From: Candidatus Methylomirabilis tolerans
GTDB taxonomy: Bacteria > Methylomirabilota > Methylomirabilia > Methylomirabilales > Methylomirabilaceae
Direction: 5' to 3'
Assembly: GCA_019912425.1 (NCBI GenBank)
Contig: JAIOIU010000029.1
Location: 1 to 64,000, forward strand
Length of the DNA stretch: 64,000 nt
In this document: positions 7,139 through 15,255 of the stretch, piece by piece
Layout: every line of letters begins with the position of its first letter
Position numbering within the stretch: position 1 is the first letter of the stretch
Program-made: the position numbers and the translations under genes
Notes under the pieces: generated by a model
What the model saw: the letters and a program-made list of their open reading frames with translations, nothing else
Database searches by the model: none
Told to the model about the DNA's origin: nothing

Positions 7139-7987
7139 ATGTTTATAGGCCTGGATGATTTTGTGCCCCAGCAACCAAGCAAAGCAGAAGCGCAGCTTAA
7201 GGAGCAAGCGCAACCCATTCATGATGTTGCAGTTGCTCTTTCCAACTTGCAATTTGCCTATCCAGGACGGCCTCAACTGCTGGAAATCGGGGATATGGAA
7301 GTTCAGTCTGGCAGTACGGTTTCAATTCTCGGTCCATCGGGCTGTGGCAAGACAACCCTCCTTTTTCTCGTTGCTGGATTCTTAACACCAAGAGCAGGAA
7401 AGGTTTCTCTTTTTGGCAAAACTCCTAACGAAGTAAGAGGCGCAGGCTACTTAGGCATAGTGTTCCAGAACCCCACCCTGCTCCCCTGGCGCACCGTCGT
7501 AGCCAACATAGGGCTGCCATTCCAACTTCGCCAATTACCCATCGATACTGATGCGGTGATAGATGCTCTCAGTCTCGTCGGACTTGAGAACTGGGCCGAT
7601 GCCTATCCCGACGAACTTAGTGGAGGTATGCAAAGCCGGGTAGCTCTAGCACGAGCCCTGGCAACGCGCCCGCGCCTCTTGCTTTTGGACGAAGCATTTG
7701 GCAACCTAGACGAGTTCCATCGTCTTAAACTTAATCTCGCACTCTCAGAAATCCAAAGAGCGTTAAAGATGACTGTTCTCTTCGTCACTCATAATGTCCA
7801 CGACGCCGTATTGATTTCTGACAGAATCCTAGTTTTGCAGCCACCGAATAGTGATGGGGGACCAACTATGATCTACGAAGATATCAGAATCGATTTCGCT
7901 AACAAGACCGTGGATTCTATATCGACAACCGCGTTTCAAGCTCTTTACCAGCGGCTTCTATCAAAATTTCGAGCTGGCGTTCTATAA
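7139..7987 (+). CDS. ABC transporter ATPase, NMT1/taurine/nitrate type
   Basis: A 282-residue ATP-binding subunit that powers the importer made with the next two genes. Walker A GPSGCGKTT (about 64-72), Q-loop VFQNPTLLPW, signature LSGGMQSR, Walker B LLLLDEAFGNLD and switch His in FVTHN are all intact. The LPW after the Q-loop and the short length match the SsuB/TauB/ThiZ group, which serves organic sulfur, nitrate or thiamine-precursor uptake. It has an unusual N-terminal extension of about 30 residues and a longer C-terminal tail (about 225-282). It is followed after 2 bp by the binding protein. The substrate cannot be read from sequence. Confidence 0.88.
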   Translation: MFIGLDDFVPQQPSKAEAQLKEQAQPIHDVAVALSNLQFAYPGRPQLLEIGDMEVQSGSTVSILGPSGCGKTTLLFLVAGFLTPRAGKVSLFGKTPNEVRGAGYLGIVFQNPTLLPWRTVVANIGLPFQLRQLPIDTDAVIDALSLVGLENWADAYPDELSGGMQSRVALARALATRPRLLLLDEAFGNLDEFHRLKLNLALSEIQRALKMTVLFVTHNVHDAVLISDRILVLQPPNSDGGPTMIYEDIRIDFANKTVDSISTTAFQALYQRLLSKFRAGVL

Positions 7988-7989
7988 TC

Positions 7990-9000
7990 ATGATCAACAA
8001 AAGAACTCTTTTAATCAGCGCTGTGATGTTTACGCTAATCGGGATATCGGCGGCGTGGTGGCTAACAACGGCCAAAACGCCATCGGCTAGACTGGAAAAA
8101 CTATCACTTCGGCTCCAATGGTTACACCAAGCCCAATTCGCCGGTTTTTATGTCGCGAAAGAGAAAGGATTTTACCGTGAGGCTGGCCTCGATGTGGCGA
8201 TTCAACCGGGAGGACAAGATTTTAACGCAGTTACCCTAGTTTCTAGTGGTTCCGATGATGTCGGCGTCTGGACCGCGGATCAGGTTCTATTGGCATATGC
8301 TCGCGGTGTTCCTATTCGTGCGGTGGGTGTCGTTTTCGATCGAAGTCTCACCGCCTTCATGGTCAAACAAACCTCAACGATTCGGACCCCTAAGGATTTT
8401 GAAGGAAAGACGGTCGGCATGTACTATGGTTACGACTCCGAGACTATCTATCTTGCCCTCTTGAAGCGGTTTAATGTTGATCGGAATAAGATTCGCGAAA
8501 CGGCGCTACAGTATGATCTATCGCGCTTCTTCAATGGCGACGTTGACGTCTGGCCTGCATATGTTATTAACCAGCCACTGGCAGCACAGGCGGCTGGCGT
8601 TGAGGTGCGCTTATTAAAGCCAGATGATCTCGGTATTCGTTACTATTCTGATACAATAATCATTACAGAAAAAACTCTCCACGAGAGAAGGGATACAGTC
8701 ACTCGCTTTCTTTCGGCCAGCGAACGCGGCTGGCGTTATGCCCTCGACCATCGAGATGAAGCCACTGACATAGTGTTGAAGCAAGATCCACACCTAAACC
8801 GCGCTCACCAGCGACAGATGCTGGATGTGACGGCGCAGTATCTCAGGCCGAGAGGAGCCCAGTTCGGAATGGATCGAGGTGTTTGGGAATCTATCATCTC
8901 ACTTCTGCGAGAGCAGAAGCTACTGCACGGCAACGTCAACGTGGACAAGCTGGTAGACTTTAAACTGCCTGAAGACGCTCATGCCAAAATTTCTGACTAA
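7990..9000 (+). CDS. NMT1/THI5-like periplasmic substrate-binding protein
   Basis: A 336-residue binding protein. A single hydrophobic segment (about 7-27) anchors or exports it. LRLQWLHQAQFAGFYVAKEKGFYREAGLDV (about 40-69) is the hallmark of the NMT1/ThiY family, whose known members bind thiamine-pyrimidine precursors; relatives bind nitrate, sulfonates or riboflavin. GSDDVGVWTADQVLLA and GKTVGMYYG are typical later motifs. It is the second gene of the operon, and its end overlaps the permease start by 20 bp. There is no lipobox, so it is either secreted or held by the uncleaved segment. Confidence 0.85.
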   Translation: MINKRTLLISAVMFTLIGISAAWWLTTAKTPSARLEKLSLRLQWLHQAQFAGFYVAKEKGFYREAGLDVAIQPGGQDFNAVTLVSSGSDDVGVWTADQVLLAYARGVPIRAVGVVFDRSLTAFMVKQTSTIRTPKDFEGKTVGMYYGYDSETIYLALLKRFNVDRNKIRETALQYDLSRFFNGDVDVWPAYVINQPLAAQAAGVEVRLLKPDDLGIRYYSDTIIITEKTLHERRDTVTRFLSASERGWRYALDHRDEATDIVLKQDPHLNRAHQRQMLDVTAQYLRPRGAQFGMDRGVWESIISLLREQKLLHGNVNVDKLVDFKLPEDAHAKISD

Positions 9001-9736
9001 CATCACTCTTGTTCTCTCGCCAATCGGGATCTGGGCCCTGCTGGCAACAATGCTCCCACGTTATCTTTTTCCCTCTCCGCTCCAAGTCATGCAGACGTTT
9101 TTGACGTCGTGGGAGATTCTTATACTTGATGCGACAATAACATTAACCGAGTCACTTGGTGGCCTCGTTGTCGCGCTTTGCATATCATTCCTCGCATCAG
9201 TAATGTTTTATTTTAACCCTAGCCTAGAAAGGCTCGGCATGCCTTATGCGATCGCCATTAAGTCGATTCCTGTTGTGGCGATGGCCCCCCTTCTTGTTCT
9301 CTGGTTTGGGAATGGTATGGTGGGTAAGGTTGTACTCGCAGCACTTATTTGTTTCTTTCCGCTGCTCGTCGGTTTATCCGATGGTTTCAAATCATTGCCG
9401 CGCGAATTGCGATATCTCGCAGCGGTCTGGAGCCAGGACAGAGGACCCACGTTTCGGTTGCTAAGCTTGCCCTTCTCTGTACCCTATTTGTTCTCTGCGC
9501 TAAAAGTTGCAGCTCCCCTTGCGACTGTTGGTGCCGTTGTGGCGGAATTCTCCGGTGCTGATAGGGGCTTGGGACACGCCATATTAATTGCTGCCTATCG
9601 CGCTGATGCAGAATTGCTGTTTGCTGGTATCATAGGCGCGTCGTTGATTGGGCTCGGCTTGTTCGCGATAGTAGGTTGTTTAGAAACACGCTTCCTTCGA
9701 AAAATGAGGATAGGCCGCGTCAGTGGAACCTTTTAG
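8981..9736 (+). CDS. ABC transporter permease, SsuC/TauC/ThiX type
   Basis: A 251-residue integral membrane subunit with about six helices. The EAA-type loop is present as KSLPRELRYLAAVWSQDRGPTFRLLSLPFSVPYLFSALK (in part residues 145-184), where the ATPase docks, followed by AAPLATVGAVVAEF, typical of this importer class. ATG 8981 overlaps the binding-protein gene by 20 bp, and its own end overlaps the next gene by 14 bp, so the five genes 7139-13077 form one translationally coupled unit. Confidence 0.87.
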   Translation: MPKFLTNITLVLSPIGIWALLATMLPRYLFPSPLQVMQTFLTSWEILILDATITLTESLGGLVVALCISFLASVMFYFNPSLERLGMPYAIAIKSIPVVAMAPLLVLWFGNGMVGKVVLAALICFFPLLVGLSDGFKSLPRELRYLAAVWSQDRGPTFRLLSLPFSVPYLFSALKVAAPLATVGAVVAEFSGADRGLGHAILIAAYRADAELLFAGIIGASLIGLGLFAIVGCLETRFLRKMRIGRVSGTF

Positions 9737-12146
9737 GCACAACATCGACTGCATAAAGGCAATGTCCGAGTTCCTTCTCGCCCAGCAGGATACTAATGAG
9801 AGTCTTTGGGGCGAAAGCATTCAGGACAGTTGGGGGGGGCATCGCGTTTATTCACTTTGGACAACAGCAGACATCATAAGGTCGTTGATATTGGTGGTGG
9901 AACTAACAGGGGAAGAAGTCACGCTCCAAAACCTTTACAACACGATTATCGACCAATGTCGAAAGGCTGAGCAGAAGATCATCAAGATCCGAGAGAGTAT
10001 CAAGAGTTACGGTGACAATCAGAGGAGCCGTGATATCCGCTATCTTGAGGGGTCTTCGGAGGCATCTGACTCGCTCCAAAAACTGGAGGAGATACTTCGG
10101 GAAAGCCAGGGTTATTATGGCCTGCCACGCTCAGTGATGAACGTTGTGGGAGGGGAAACGAAGCCGCCTCCTTCGGGTCCAACAAATCTCATTGCAAGCT
10201 GCCTAATTTACCAAGCACTCTTGAGACTACACAAAGTGATCGACCAGAGGAACGGGGTACAATGTCCTTCACCGGAAACCCACACGAAGATAAAAGAATT
10301 CGCCTTATACCTAGCGAGGCCGGAATGCAGTCTGCTTAGACGAGCGACTAGCGAAGTCAATGATCTTATCGCTATTCAATCAGAGAAGCAGGAGCACGCT
10401 TTAGAAGAGTTGAGGAAAGCATACGAGCGGCGGCGTACTCAATGGCCACGTGCTGAAAGGCTATGCCAGTTCCCATCAATCGACGCTGATAAAGCCTTCG
10501 TCAGGAATATCTCTGGTTGGGTACAACGTCTTACCGATAATCCGGGTGCCTTGTGGATGGACGATCAAGAGCATGCAGGATGGACTCTGGTGCCGTTCCA
10601 GCCGCGCGCTGGAATTGATCCAATCTCGACTCTCGTTGCGCTCCAATCTCTGGCGGACTCCTCCGAGCAGTTCGAAGGAGAAGAACGGGATCGGCTTTTG
10701 GATGCGTTTGAAAAGGGATTGAAGTGGTTGGAGGGCTTCATAAGCCTGGGATTCAAAAGCCCCAACTGGATCACAGCAGTTAAAGAGGATGAGAACTTAT
10801 CTCAACGCTGGCCCCTGGATCTGCTTTCCAGATTCGTTTTATGGCTTAGCGGACTCTTGCGTGACATTCCGAGTGCACCCAGCAGTGAGTGGAGCGAATT
10901 TAGGAGCAGATTAGCAGTGCTAAAAGACATAATGTACACATCACTTTTGGTCAGAGTCTTTCGTGTCACAGTCGAGGAGCAATCCAAGCCGTTTGAACCG
11001 GTTCCGGTTGCCCTATTTTCTGGTTATGAAATTTCCCACTGGCCAGGTGTTGATACCGGATTTGTAGCCTTCGCCCTTCTGTCGGGTCGCTCCGGATATG
11101 AGTGGGAGCGGTGCGGGAAAGAGTACCGAGAACTCAGCCGTTATAGATCAAAGATTTTCGAACCACATGCGTCTTCAGGGGGCGACTTGCCGATCGACCT
11201 ACCTCTATTTGCGTCAGTGATCCGGATGGTCAAACGCCAGATCGTTGGGAGCCATAACGAAGAAATTCTTAAAAGTAAACTTGAACTATCTAATCCCAGC
11301 CTTCAGGACGCCGAAGTCAACCTGAAGGGCGCTTTCCTGGCAAGTACAGGCTTGATGCTAGGAGCACCACCAACTCCCAGTGTATATCTCTGGGGAACAG
11401 CCCATAGTCTTTCGGCAATTGTTGCTTGGACCAAAGGCGTTGGCAAGAATGGTGCAGAAGCGCGTAGTAGAGAATTAGAGGCAAATATAAGAGTATTAGA
11501 GGCAGACAAAAGAGCACTGGCCAACGAGCTTGACATACATCGTGTCTACAGTGGCCTGCAGATGAATCGTGGCCTCTTCGTCGGTACACTATGTGCCATC
11601 ATCCTGGGCCTGTTTCCGTGGATCCTGATGGAACGAGAGACGAAACAATTTTCCGACATTGATGTTCCTCTGCTCTGGTGGATACCAGTGTTTTTGTGGT
11701 TTTTTTGGCTCCTCCTGATACTAAGAACTCGCGCTGCACAAATTGTGAGGTGGGCAGACGTAAAGCCATATGAGTCTTCCTTAAAAATGGCCTTGCTTGT
11801 GCCGAGTATTTCGATGCTCTTAGGCTTAGGACTATGTAGCGGAGGCGCCGTCCTTTCTTTTTTCCTCCCAGCAGCTATGTCTGCTGCGCAATTCCTCCCA
11901 ACTACATCATACGGTTGGGTTGCCCCCTGGACGGTAATCTCGACTTGGTCGTTTTTAATCTTATTTCTTTACCTCGGTTATTTTCTTTTTGGTCCCAAAC
12001 CGGCCAAGAAGGTGCTTGTAAAGGACAATTGGCTAACCCTGGGCCGCGTCATGGTCCAGCTTCTCTTTTGTGGTTTTCCTTGGAAGCCTGTCTCGACCGA
12101 CGATCTCGAACACACCAAAAAGTTGATTGAGGATTTTGTTGATTGA
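9723..12146 (+). CDS. Large unknown protein: helical-toroid-like N-terminus, coiled coil, four membrane helices
   Basis: An 807-residue protein of no family I recognise. The N-terminal half has repeated motifs such as QQDTNESLWGE...VYSLWTTADIIRSLI (about 19-60), GPTNLIASCLIYQALLRL and WTLVPFQPRAGIDPISTLVALQSL, whose spacing recalls the alpha/alpha barrels of terpene cyclases or prenyltransferases, but no catalytic DxDD is seen. A coiled coil (about 575-605) precedes four hydrophobic segments (about 617-635, 645-665, 685-710, 725-750), so it should sit in the inner membrane facing the cytoplasm. GTG 9723 overlaps the permease; ATG 9762 is an alternative start. It belongs to the transporter operon. 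Confidence 0.75.
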   Translation: MEPFRHNIDCIKAMSEFLLAQQDTNESLWGESIQDSWGGHRVYSLWTTADIIRSLILVVELTGEEVTLQNLYNTIIDQCRKAEQKIIKIRESIKSYGDNQRSRDIRYLEGSSEASDSLQKLEEILRESQGYYGLPRSVMNVVGGETKPPPSGPTNLIASCLIYQALLRLHKVIDQRNGVQCPSPETHTKIKEFALYLARPECSLLRRATSEVNDLIAIQSEKQEHALEELRKAYERRRTQWPRAERLCQFPSIDADKAFVRNISGWVQRLTDNPGALWMDDQEHAGWTLVPFQPRAGIDPISTLVALQSLADSSEQFEGEERDRLLDAFEKGLKWLEGFISLGFKSPNWITAVKEDENLSQRWPLDLLSRFVLWLSGLLRDIPSAPSSEWSEFRSRLAVLKDIMYTSLLVRVFRVTVEEQSKPFEPVPVALFSGYEISHWPGVDTGFVAFALLSGRSGYEWERCGKEYRELSRYRSKIFEPHASSGGDLPIDLPLFASVIRMVKRQIVGSHNEEILKSKLELSNPSLQDAEVNLKGAFLASTGLMLGAPPTPSVYLWGTAHSLSAIVAWTKGVGKNGAEARSRELEANIRVLEADKRALANELDIHRVYSGLQMNRGLFVGTLCAIILGLFPWILMERETKQFSDIDVPLLWWIPVFLWFFWLLLILRTRAAQIVRWADVKPYESSLKMALLVPSISMLLGLGLCSGGAVLSFFLPAAMSAAQFLPTTSYGWVAPWTVISTWSFLILFLYLGYFLFGPKPAKKVLVKDNWLTLGRVMVQLLFCGFPWKPVSTDDLEHTKKLIEDFVD

Positions 12147-12165
12147 GGGCGGCAAGATAGTCAAC

Positions 12166-13077
12166 ATGCTCGATCTCGATTTTAGCCAGTTCGAAGAAGC
12201 TACGTATTGCGAGACCGAACCTCTTCGCATTTTTGTTCAGTCGTTAAGCTACCACGTAGTCGGCGCACGATTTTTTTCCAAGCAAATAAGCCACCTCAAG
12301 CCCCCACCTAAATGGCGCCTCCTCGACGTGGGCTGTGGAGATGGTCAGTTCACGACAACCCTTCTCGACGAACTCAGAAAAATAAAGCTTGTGCCAGATC
12401 GGATTGAAGGTGTAGATCCGGACAGAGAAAACCTGCGATACTTCGAAAAACGGTTGAGTCAATTTCCCGACATATCACTGGAATGCAAGAAGGGCAAGGT
12501 GGAGACATTGGGTAATGACCGCTCGTTCATTATTGTGGCCTCGCACTCGCTATACGGATTTCTTGAAAATCCCCAGCATACCGAAGAGTTCAAAGATGAG
12601 AAGCTGCTCTTCTTAGCCCGCTTAGCAAAGGATGGCGGAGCAGTGATGATTTCCCTTGCAAGTAGAACCAGTCCCGCTTACGAGTACAAGCGCCGAGTGT
12701 TGCAAACTTATCGCGGCGTTGACAGGTCAATCTTTGGCGAAGATGTAATTGATCGAATGGTCCGATTAAAGCTCTCGGGACGCGTGGCCATTCGAAATAG
12801 CTATATGGATGTTACCGATTTGCTGAAAGGTGACGATACAACGCTCCTCGATTGGACGCGCTATTTTTGTCGTCTCACCGCTAGTCAGGCGCTTTGTATC
12901 AGACCTGCACGATTACGATCGATCATGGCAGAGTTAGCCTCAAAATTCTCCAGCTTGCCACGTCTTCTGGCTCGCGCTTACTCTTTAGCACCCGCAGCAA
13001 CGAGACCTCCGACTCCTGATTCACTTGTGCTCCCGCATAAAGAGTGCTTCATCGTCATCCCGGCGATGAGGAATTAG
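12166..13077 (+). CDS. SAM-dependent methyltransferase, class I
   Basis: A 303-residue protein. WRLLDVGCGDGQFTTTLL (about 51-68) is motif I of class I methyltransferases, with the GxGxG-type SAM loop; IEGVDPDRENLRYF supplies the acidic residue that holds the ribose. The later motifs are weak, and the substrate is unknown. I chose ATG 12166; TTG codons at 12127 and 12136 overlap the preceding stop and are possible. It is the last gene of the transporter operon, suggesting that the transported compound or a product of it is methylated, which is inference. No hairpin terminator follows. Confidence 0.75.
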   Translation: MLDLDFSQFEEATYCETEPLRIFVQSLSYHVVGARFFSKQISHLKPPPKWRLLDVGCGDGQFTTTLLDELRKIKLVPDRIEGVDPDRENLRYFEKRLSQFPDISLECKKGKVETLGNDRSFIIVASHSLYGFLENPQHTEEFKDEKLLFLARLAKDGGAVMISLASRTSPAYEYKRRVLQTYRGVDRSIFGEDVIDRMVRLKLSGRVAIRNSYMDVTDLLKGDDTTLLDWTRYFCRLTASQALCIRPARLRSIMAELASKFSSLPRLLARAYSLAPAATRPPTPDSLVLPHKECFIVIPAMRN

Positions 13078-13094
13078 GATATCAAGACTTCATC

Positions 13095-13570
13095 TGACAA
13101 ACAATTGATCCTCACCGAGCTACGCTGCCAACATTTTCCCCTTCGCCAGGACATGCTATCCAGAAAGGTCTGCATCGGCGTCTTGCCGTAGTACCAGCGG
13201 CCTTGGTGCAGGGCGCTCGCTGTGCTCGTGCGGCCAGGCATCGACATCGGCCTGCAGTTCCTCGATCATGCGGTAAATCTTCTTGCGGAACGCGATCCGG
13301 TGGAACTCATTGAGTATGGTCTTGTGGAAGCGCTCGCAGGTGCCGTTGGTTGCCCGTCTGGGATTTTACAGAACTAAGTGCCCGATCCGTGAGGATGCGG
13401 TTGGTTGAGCGATACCCCCTGCGCCTCAAAGAACGGGAGCACCCGCTCATTGAGCGGATCGGCCGCAGTGATTAGCGTCTTGCAATCACACAGCTTCGCC
13501 ACGCTGACCTTGTTCTAAATGTCGATGAGGGTCTGCTGAATGTGCGCTGAAGCGCCAGACGTGATGGTTC
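13095..13570 (-). pseudogene. IS481-type transposase remnant (integrase core)
   Basis: Minus-strand translation in shifting frames gives NKVSVAKLCDCKTLITAADPLNERVLPFFE, then NRILTDRALSS, then TNGTCERFHKTILNEFHRIAF, and finally ALHQGRWYYGKTPMQTFLDS. These are consecutive pieces of the rve integrase core and C-terminus of IS481-family transposases. There are at least two frameshifts, a stop, and a deletion around 13370. No functional gene remains. Confidence 0.7.
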
Positions 13571-13690
13571 AAAACATATGCTATTTGGTTGCGCGGGGGT
13601 TGCATTTTTAGGCCTTATGGCGCCGTTTTGTGCCGCATTCTGCACAGCTAACTGTCGGAATTTGTTGAATCGTCAAGATCGTGTCCAGAA

Positions 13691-13735
13691 CTTTTAAGCA
13701 GGGAGTCCCGGGTTCGAGTCCCGGACGGGTCACCA
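13691..13735 (+). other. tRNA-Lys(UUU)-like 3' fragment, candidate attachment site
   Basis: The sequence reads as the 3' part of a tRNA: anticodon loop CTTTTAA (13691-13697, anticodon TTT), a 5-bp T-stem CCGGG/CCCGG around the loop TTCGAGT (13708-13724), an acceptor strand ACGGGTC, A and CCA ending at 13735. The bases before 13691 cannot form the matching anticodon stem, D-arm or acceptor strand, so it is not a complete tRNA. Tyrosine integrases often recombine at the anticodon loop and leave such fragments at the end of an island. Confidence 0.6.
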
Positions 13736-13880
13736 CTCCATTTCCTATCTGTTTGAAAACGCTGACCGCTGGGAGCCAGATGGTAAGCATCAGGGACTCC
13801 TATCCTATCGCTGCTCTTGGGATAAGCGAGCGCCTGGGTAGAGACCGATGCATCCAGGATGATTATCGCTCAACAGACGG

Positions 13881-14603
13881 TCAATACGAGGCAGTAGGGC
13901 CGGGGTCGGGGATGCCGGCTTCGGCGAAGCCTTTCTCCCGCAGGATGCAACTGTCACAGGCGCGGCACGGCTGTCCGTCCGGAGTCGGGTCGTAGCAGCT
14001 CCAGGTGAGTCGGAAGTCGACCCCAAGGGCAGCGCCTCGCCGGATGATCTCGGCCTTAGTCAAGCGGATCAGCGGGGTGTGGATGGTCAGCTTGGACCCG
14101 CCTTCAACGCCGGCCTGGGTCGCCAGATTCGCCATCTGCTCGAAGGCCGCGATGAATTCCGGCCGACAATCCGGGTACCCGCTATAGTCGATCGCGTTGA
14201 CCCCAAGCACGATGGTTCCAGAACCGATCACCTCCGCCCAAGCCAGCGCATAAGAAAGAAAGATGGTGTTACGGGCGGGGACGTAGGTGATGGGGATACC
14301 GGCCCCGATCTCCTCCAACTCGCGGCCCTTCGGTACCGGAATGTCAGCGGTCAGGGCCGAACCGCCAATCTGCCGAAGGCCGAGGTCAAGGATCAGGTGC
14401 TGGACGGCACCGAGAGCGGCCGCAATCCTTTTCGCGCTCTCCACCTCGCGCGCATGACGCTGGCCGTAGCGAAAGGTGAGAGCGTGCAGTTCGTACGCAT
14501 CGGCCTTTGCCATCGCGGCCGCCGTTGCGGAGTCGAGCCCACCGCTCAGCAGGACGACAGCCCGCTTGCCTGCCTGTGCGTAATCGCACGCAGACAGGTT
14601 CAC
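13881..14603 (-). CDS. queC: 7-cyano-7-deazaguanine synthase QueC
   Basis: A 240-residue ATP-dependent enzyme that turns 7-carboxy-7-deazaguanine into preQ0 in queuosine synthesis. [17 protein letters not shown] is the PP-loop that binds ATP, and four cysteines near the C-terminus (CYDP...CRACDSC) form the zinc site. I chose GTG 14603: it has GAGGAG just upstream and overlaps the queE stop (TAGTG), whereas an upstream GTG at 14630 lies within queE. The first dozen codons after the start are made of a 30-bp palindromic repeat (14569-14598), so the N-terminal residues [11 protein letters not shown] are repeat-encoded. It is cotranscribed with queE. Confidence 0.95.
   Translation of the reverse strand: MNLSACDYAQAGKRAVVLLSGGLDSATAAAMAKADAYELHALTFRYGQRHAREVESAKRIAAALGAVQHLILDLGLRQIGGSALTADIPVPKGRELEEIGAGIPITYVPARNTIFLSYALAWAEVIGSGTIVLGVNAIDYSGYPDCRPEFIAAFEQMANLATQAGVEGGSKLTIHTPLIRLTKAEIIRRGAALGVDFRLTWSCYDPTPDGQPCRACDSCILREKGFAEAGIPDPGPTASY
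14569..14598. repeat. CCTGCCTGTGCG palindromic repeat, copy 1 (inside queC)
   Basis: CCTGCCTGTGCG, TAAT, CGCACGCAGACAGG: an imperfect inverted repeat lying in the first codons of queC. Nearly the same sequence occurs at 45196-45222 (trmFO), and looser copies at 40329-40356 (D,D-carboxypeptidase) and 50936-50993 (TPR gene). Confidence 0.75.
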
Positions 14604-15244
14604 TACACTCCTCGCCGATTCGGATCCCACAGGTACTTATGAAGCTGGATCTGGAGTCTGGCGTCCAGTCGATCAGCCAGGATCCATTCCGCCAGCATCC
14701 CAGGGTGCAATTCACCAAATACCGGGGAGAAGAGAACCTGGGTCTTTTCAGCCAGAGCGTGTTCCGCCATCACGTGCTTGGCCCACTCGTAGTCCTGGCG
14801 ATCCGCGACAACGAACTTGATCTGGTCCTTTCTATCGAGATACCGGAGGTTATCAAGATTGTTGCATGGGTCCATCTCGCTTCCCGGGGCCTTGAGGTCT
14901 AGGATCTTGACCACCATGGGGTCGAGGCGATCAACGCTGAGGCTTCCCCCTGTTTCAATCAGGACTTCGTACCCCTCAAGGAGCAAGCTACCAGTCAGAG
15001 GATACACCTCTTCCTGTAGCAGCGGCTCCCCCCCGGTGATCTCAATCAGCGGACACTTGTAGGCCCGCACCTGTTCGAGCACCTGCTCGACTGAGCGTCG
15101 TTCGCCCCCGTGGTACGCATAGGTCGTGTCGCACCACCGGCACCGAAGGTTACACCCGGTCAGGCGGACAAAAACACATGGCCGACCGGCATAGGTCGAT
15201 TCCCCCTGGATGCTATAGAATATCTCGTTTACGCGGAGGCTCAC
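14603..15244 (-). CDS. queE: 7-carboxy-7-deazaguanine synthase QueE (radical SAM)
   Basis: A 213-residue radical SAM enzyme that converts 6-carboxytetrahydropterin to 7-carboxy-7-deazaguanine, the step before Que[27 protein letters not shown] leads into C-NLR-C-RW-C (about 31-38), the iron-sulfur cysteines in the CxxxCxxC spacing, and ITGGEPLLQ binds SAM. The start is GTG 15244. The gene ends one base into queC. Neither queD nor folE is in the window, so the pathway must be completed elsewhere. Confidence 0.95.
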   Translation of the reverse strand: MSLRVNEIFYSIQGESTYAGRPCVFVRLTGCNLRCRWCDTTYAYHGGERRSVEQVLEQVRAYKCPLIEITGGEPLLQEEVYPLTGSLLLEGYEVLIETGGSLSVDRLDPMVVKILDLKAPGSEMDPCNNLDNLRYLDRKDQIKFVVADRQDYEWAKHVMAEHALAEKTQVLFSPVFGELHPGMLAEWILADRLDARLQIQLHKYLWDPNRRGV

Positions 15245-15255
15245 AACTGCTACGC

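Noticed and set aside
9723-12146. Reading the 807-residue protein as a second terpene cyclase
   Set aside because: The helical repeats resemble the fold only loosely, no DxDD or QW motif is present, and it has four C-terminal membrane helices.
13608-13735. Complete tRNA gene
   Set aside because: The T-arm and 3' acceptor strand are perfect, but no matching anticodon stem, D-arm or 5' acceptor strand exists upstream.
13608-13790. Minus-strand small frame across the tRNA fragment
   Set aside because: Its residues (GLEPGTP...) are those produced when tRNA sequence is translated; no gene is expected.
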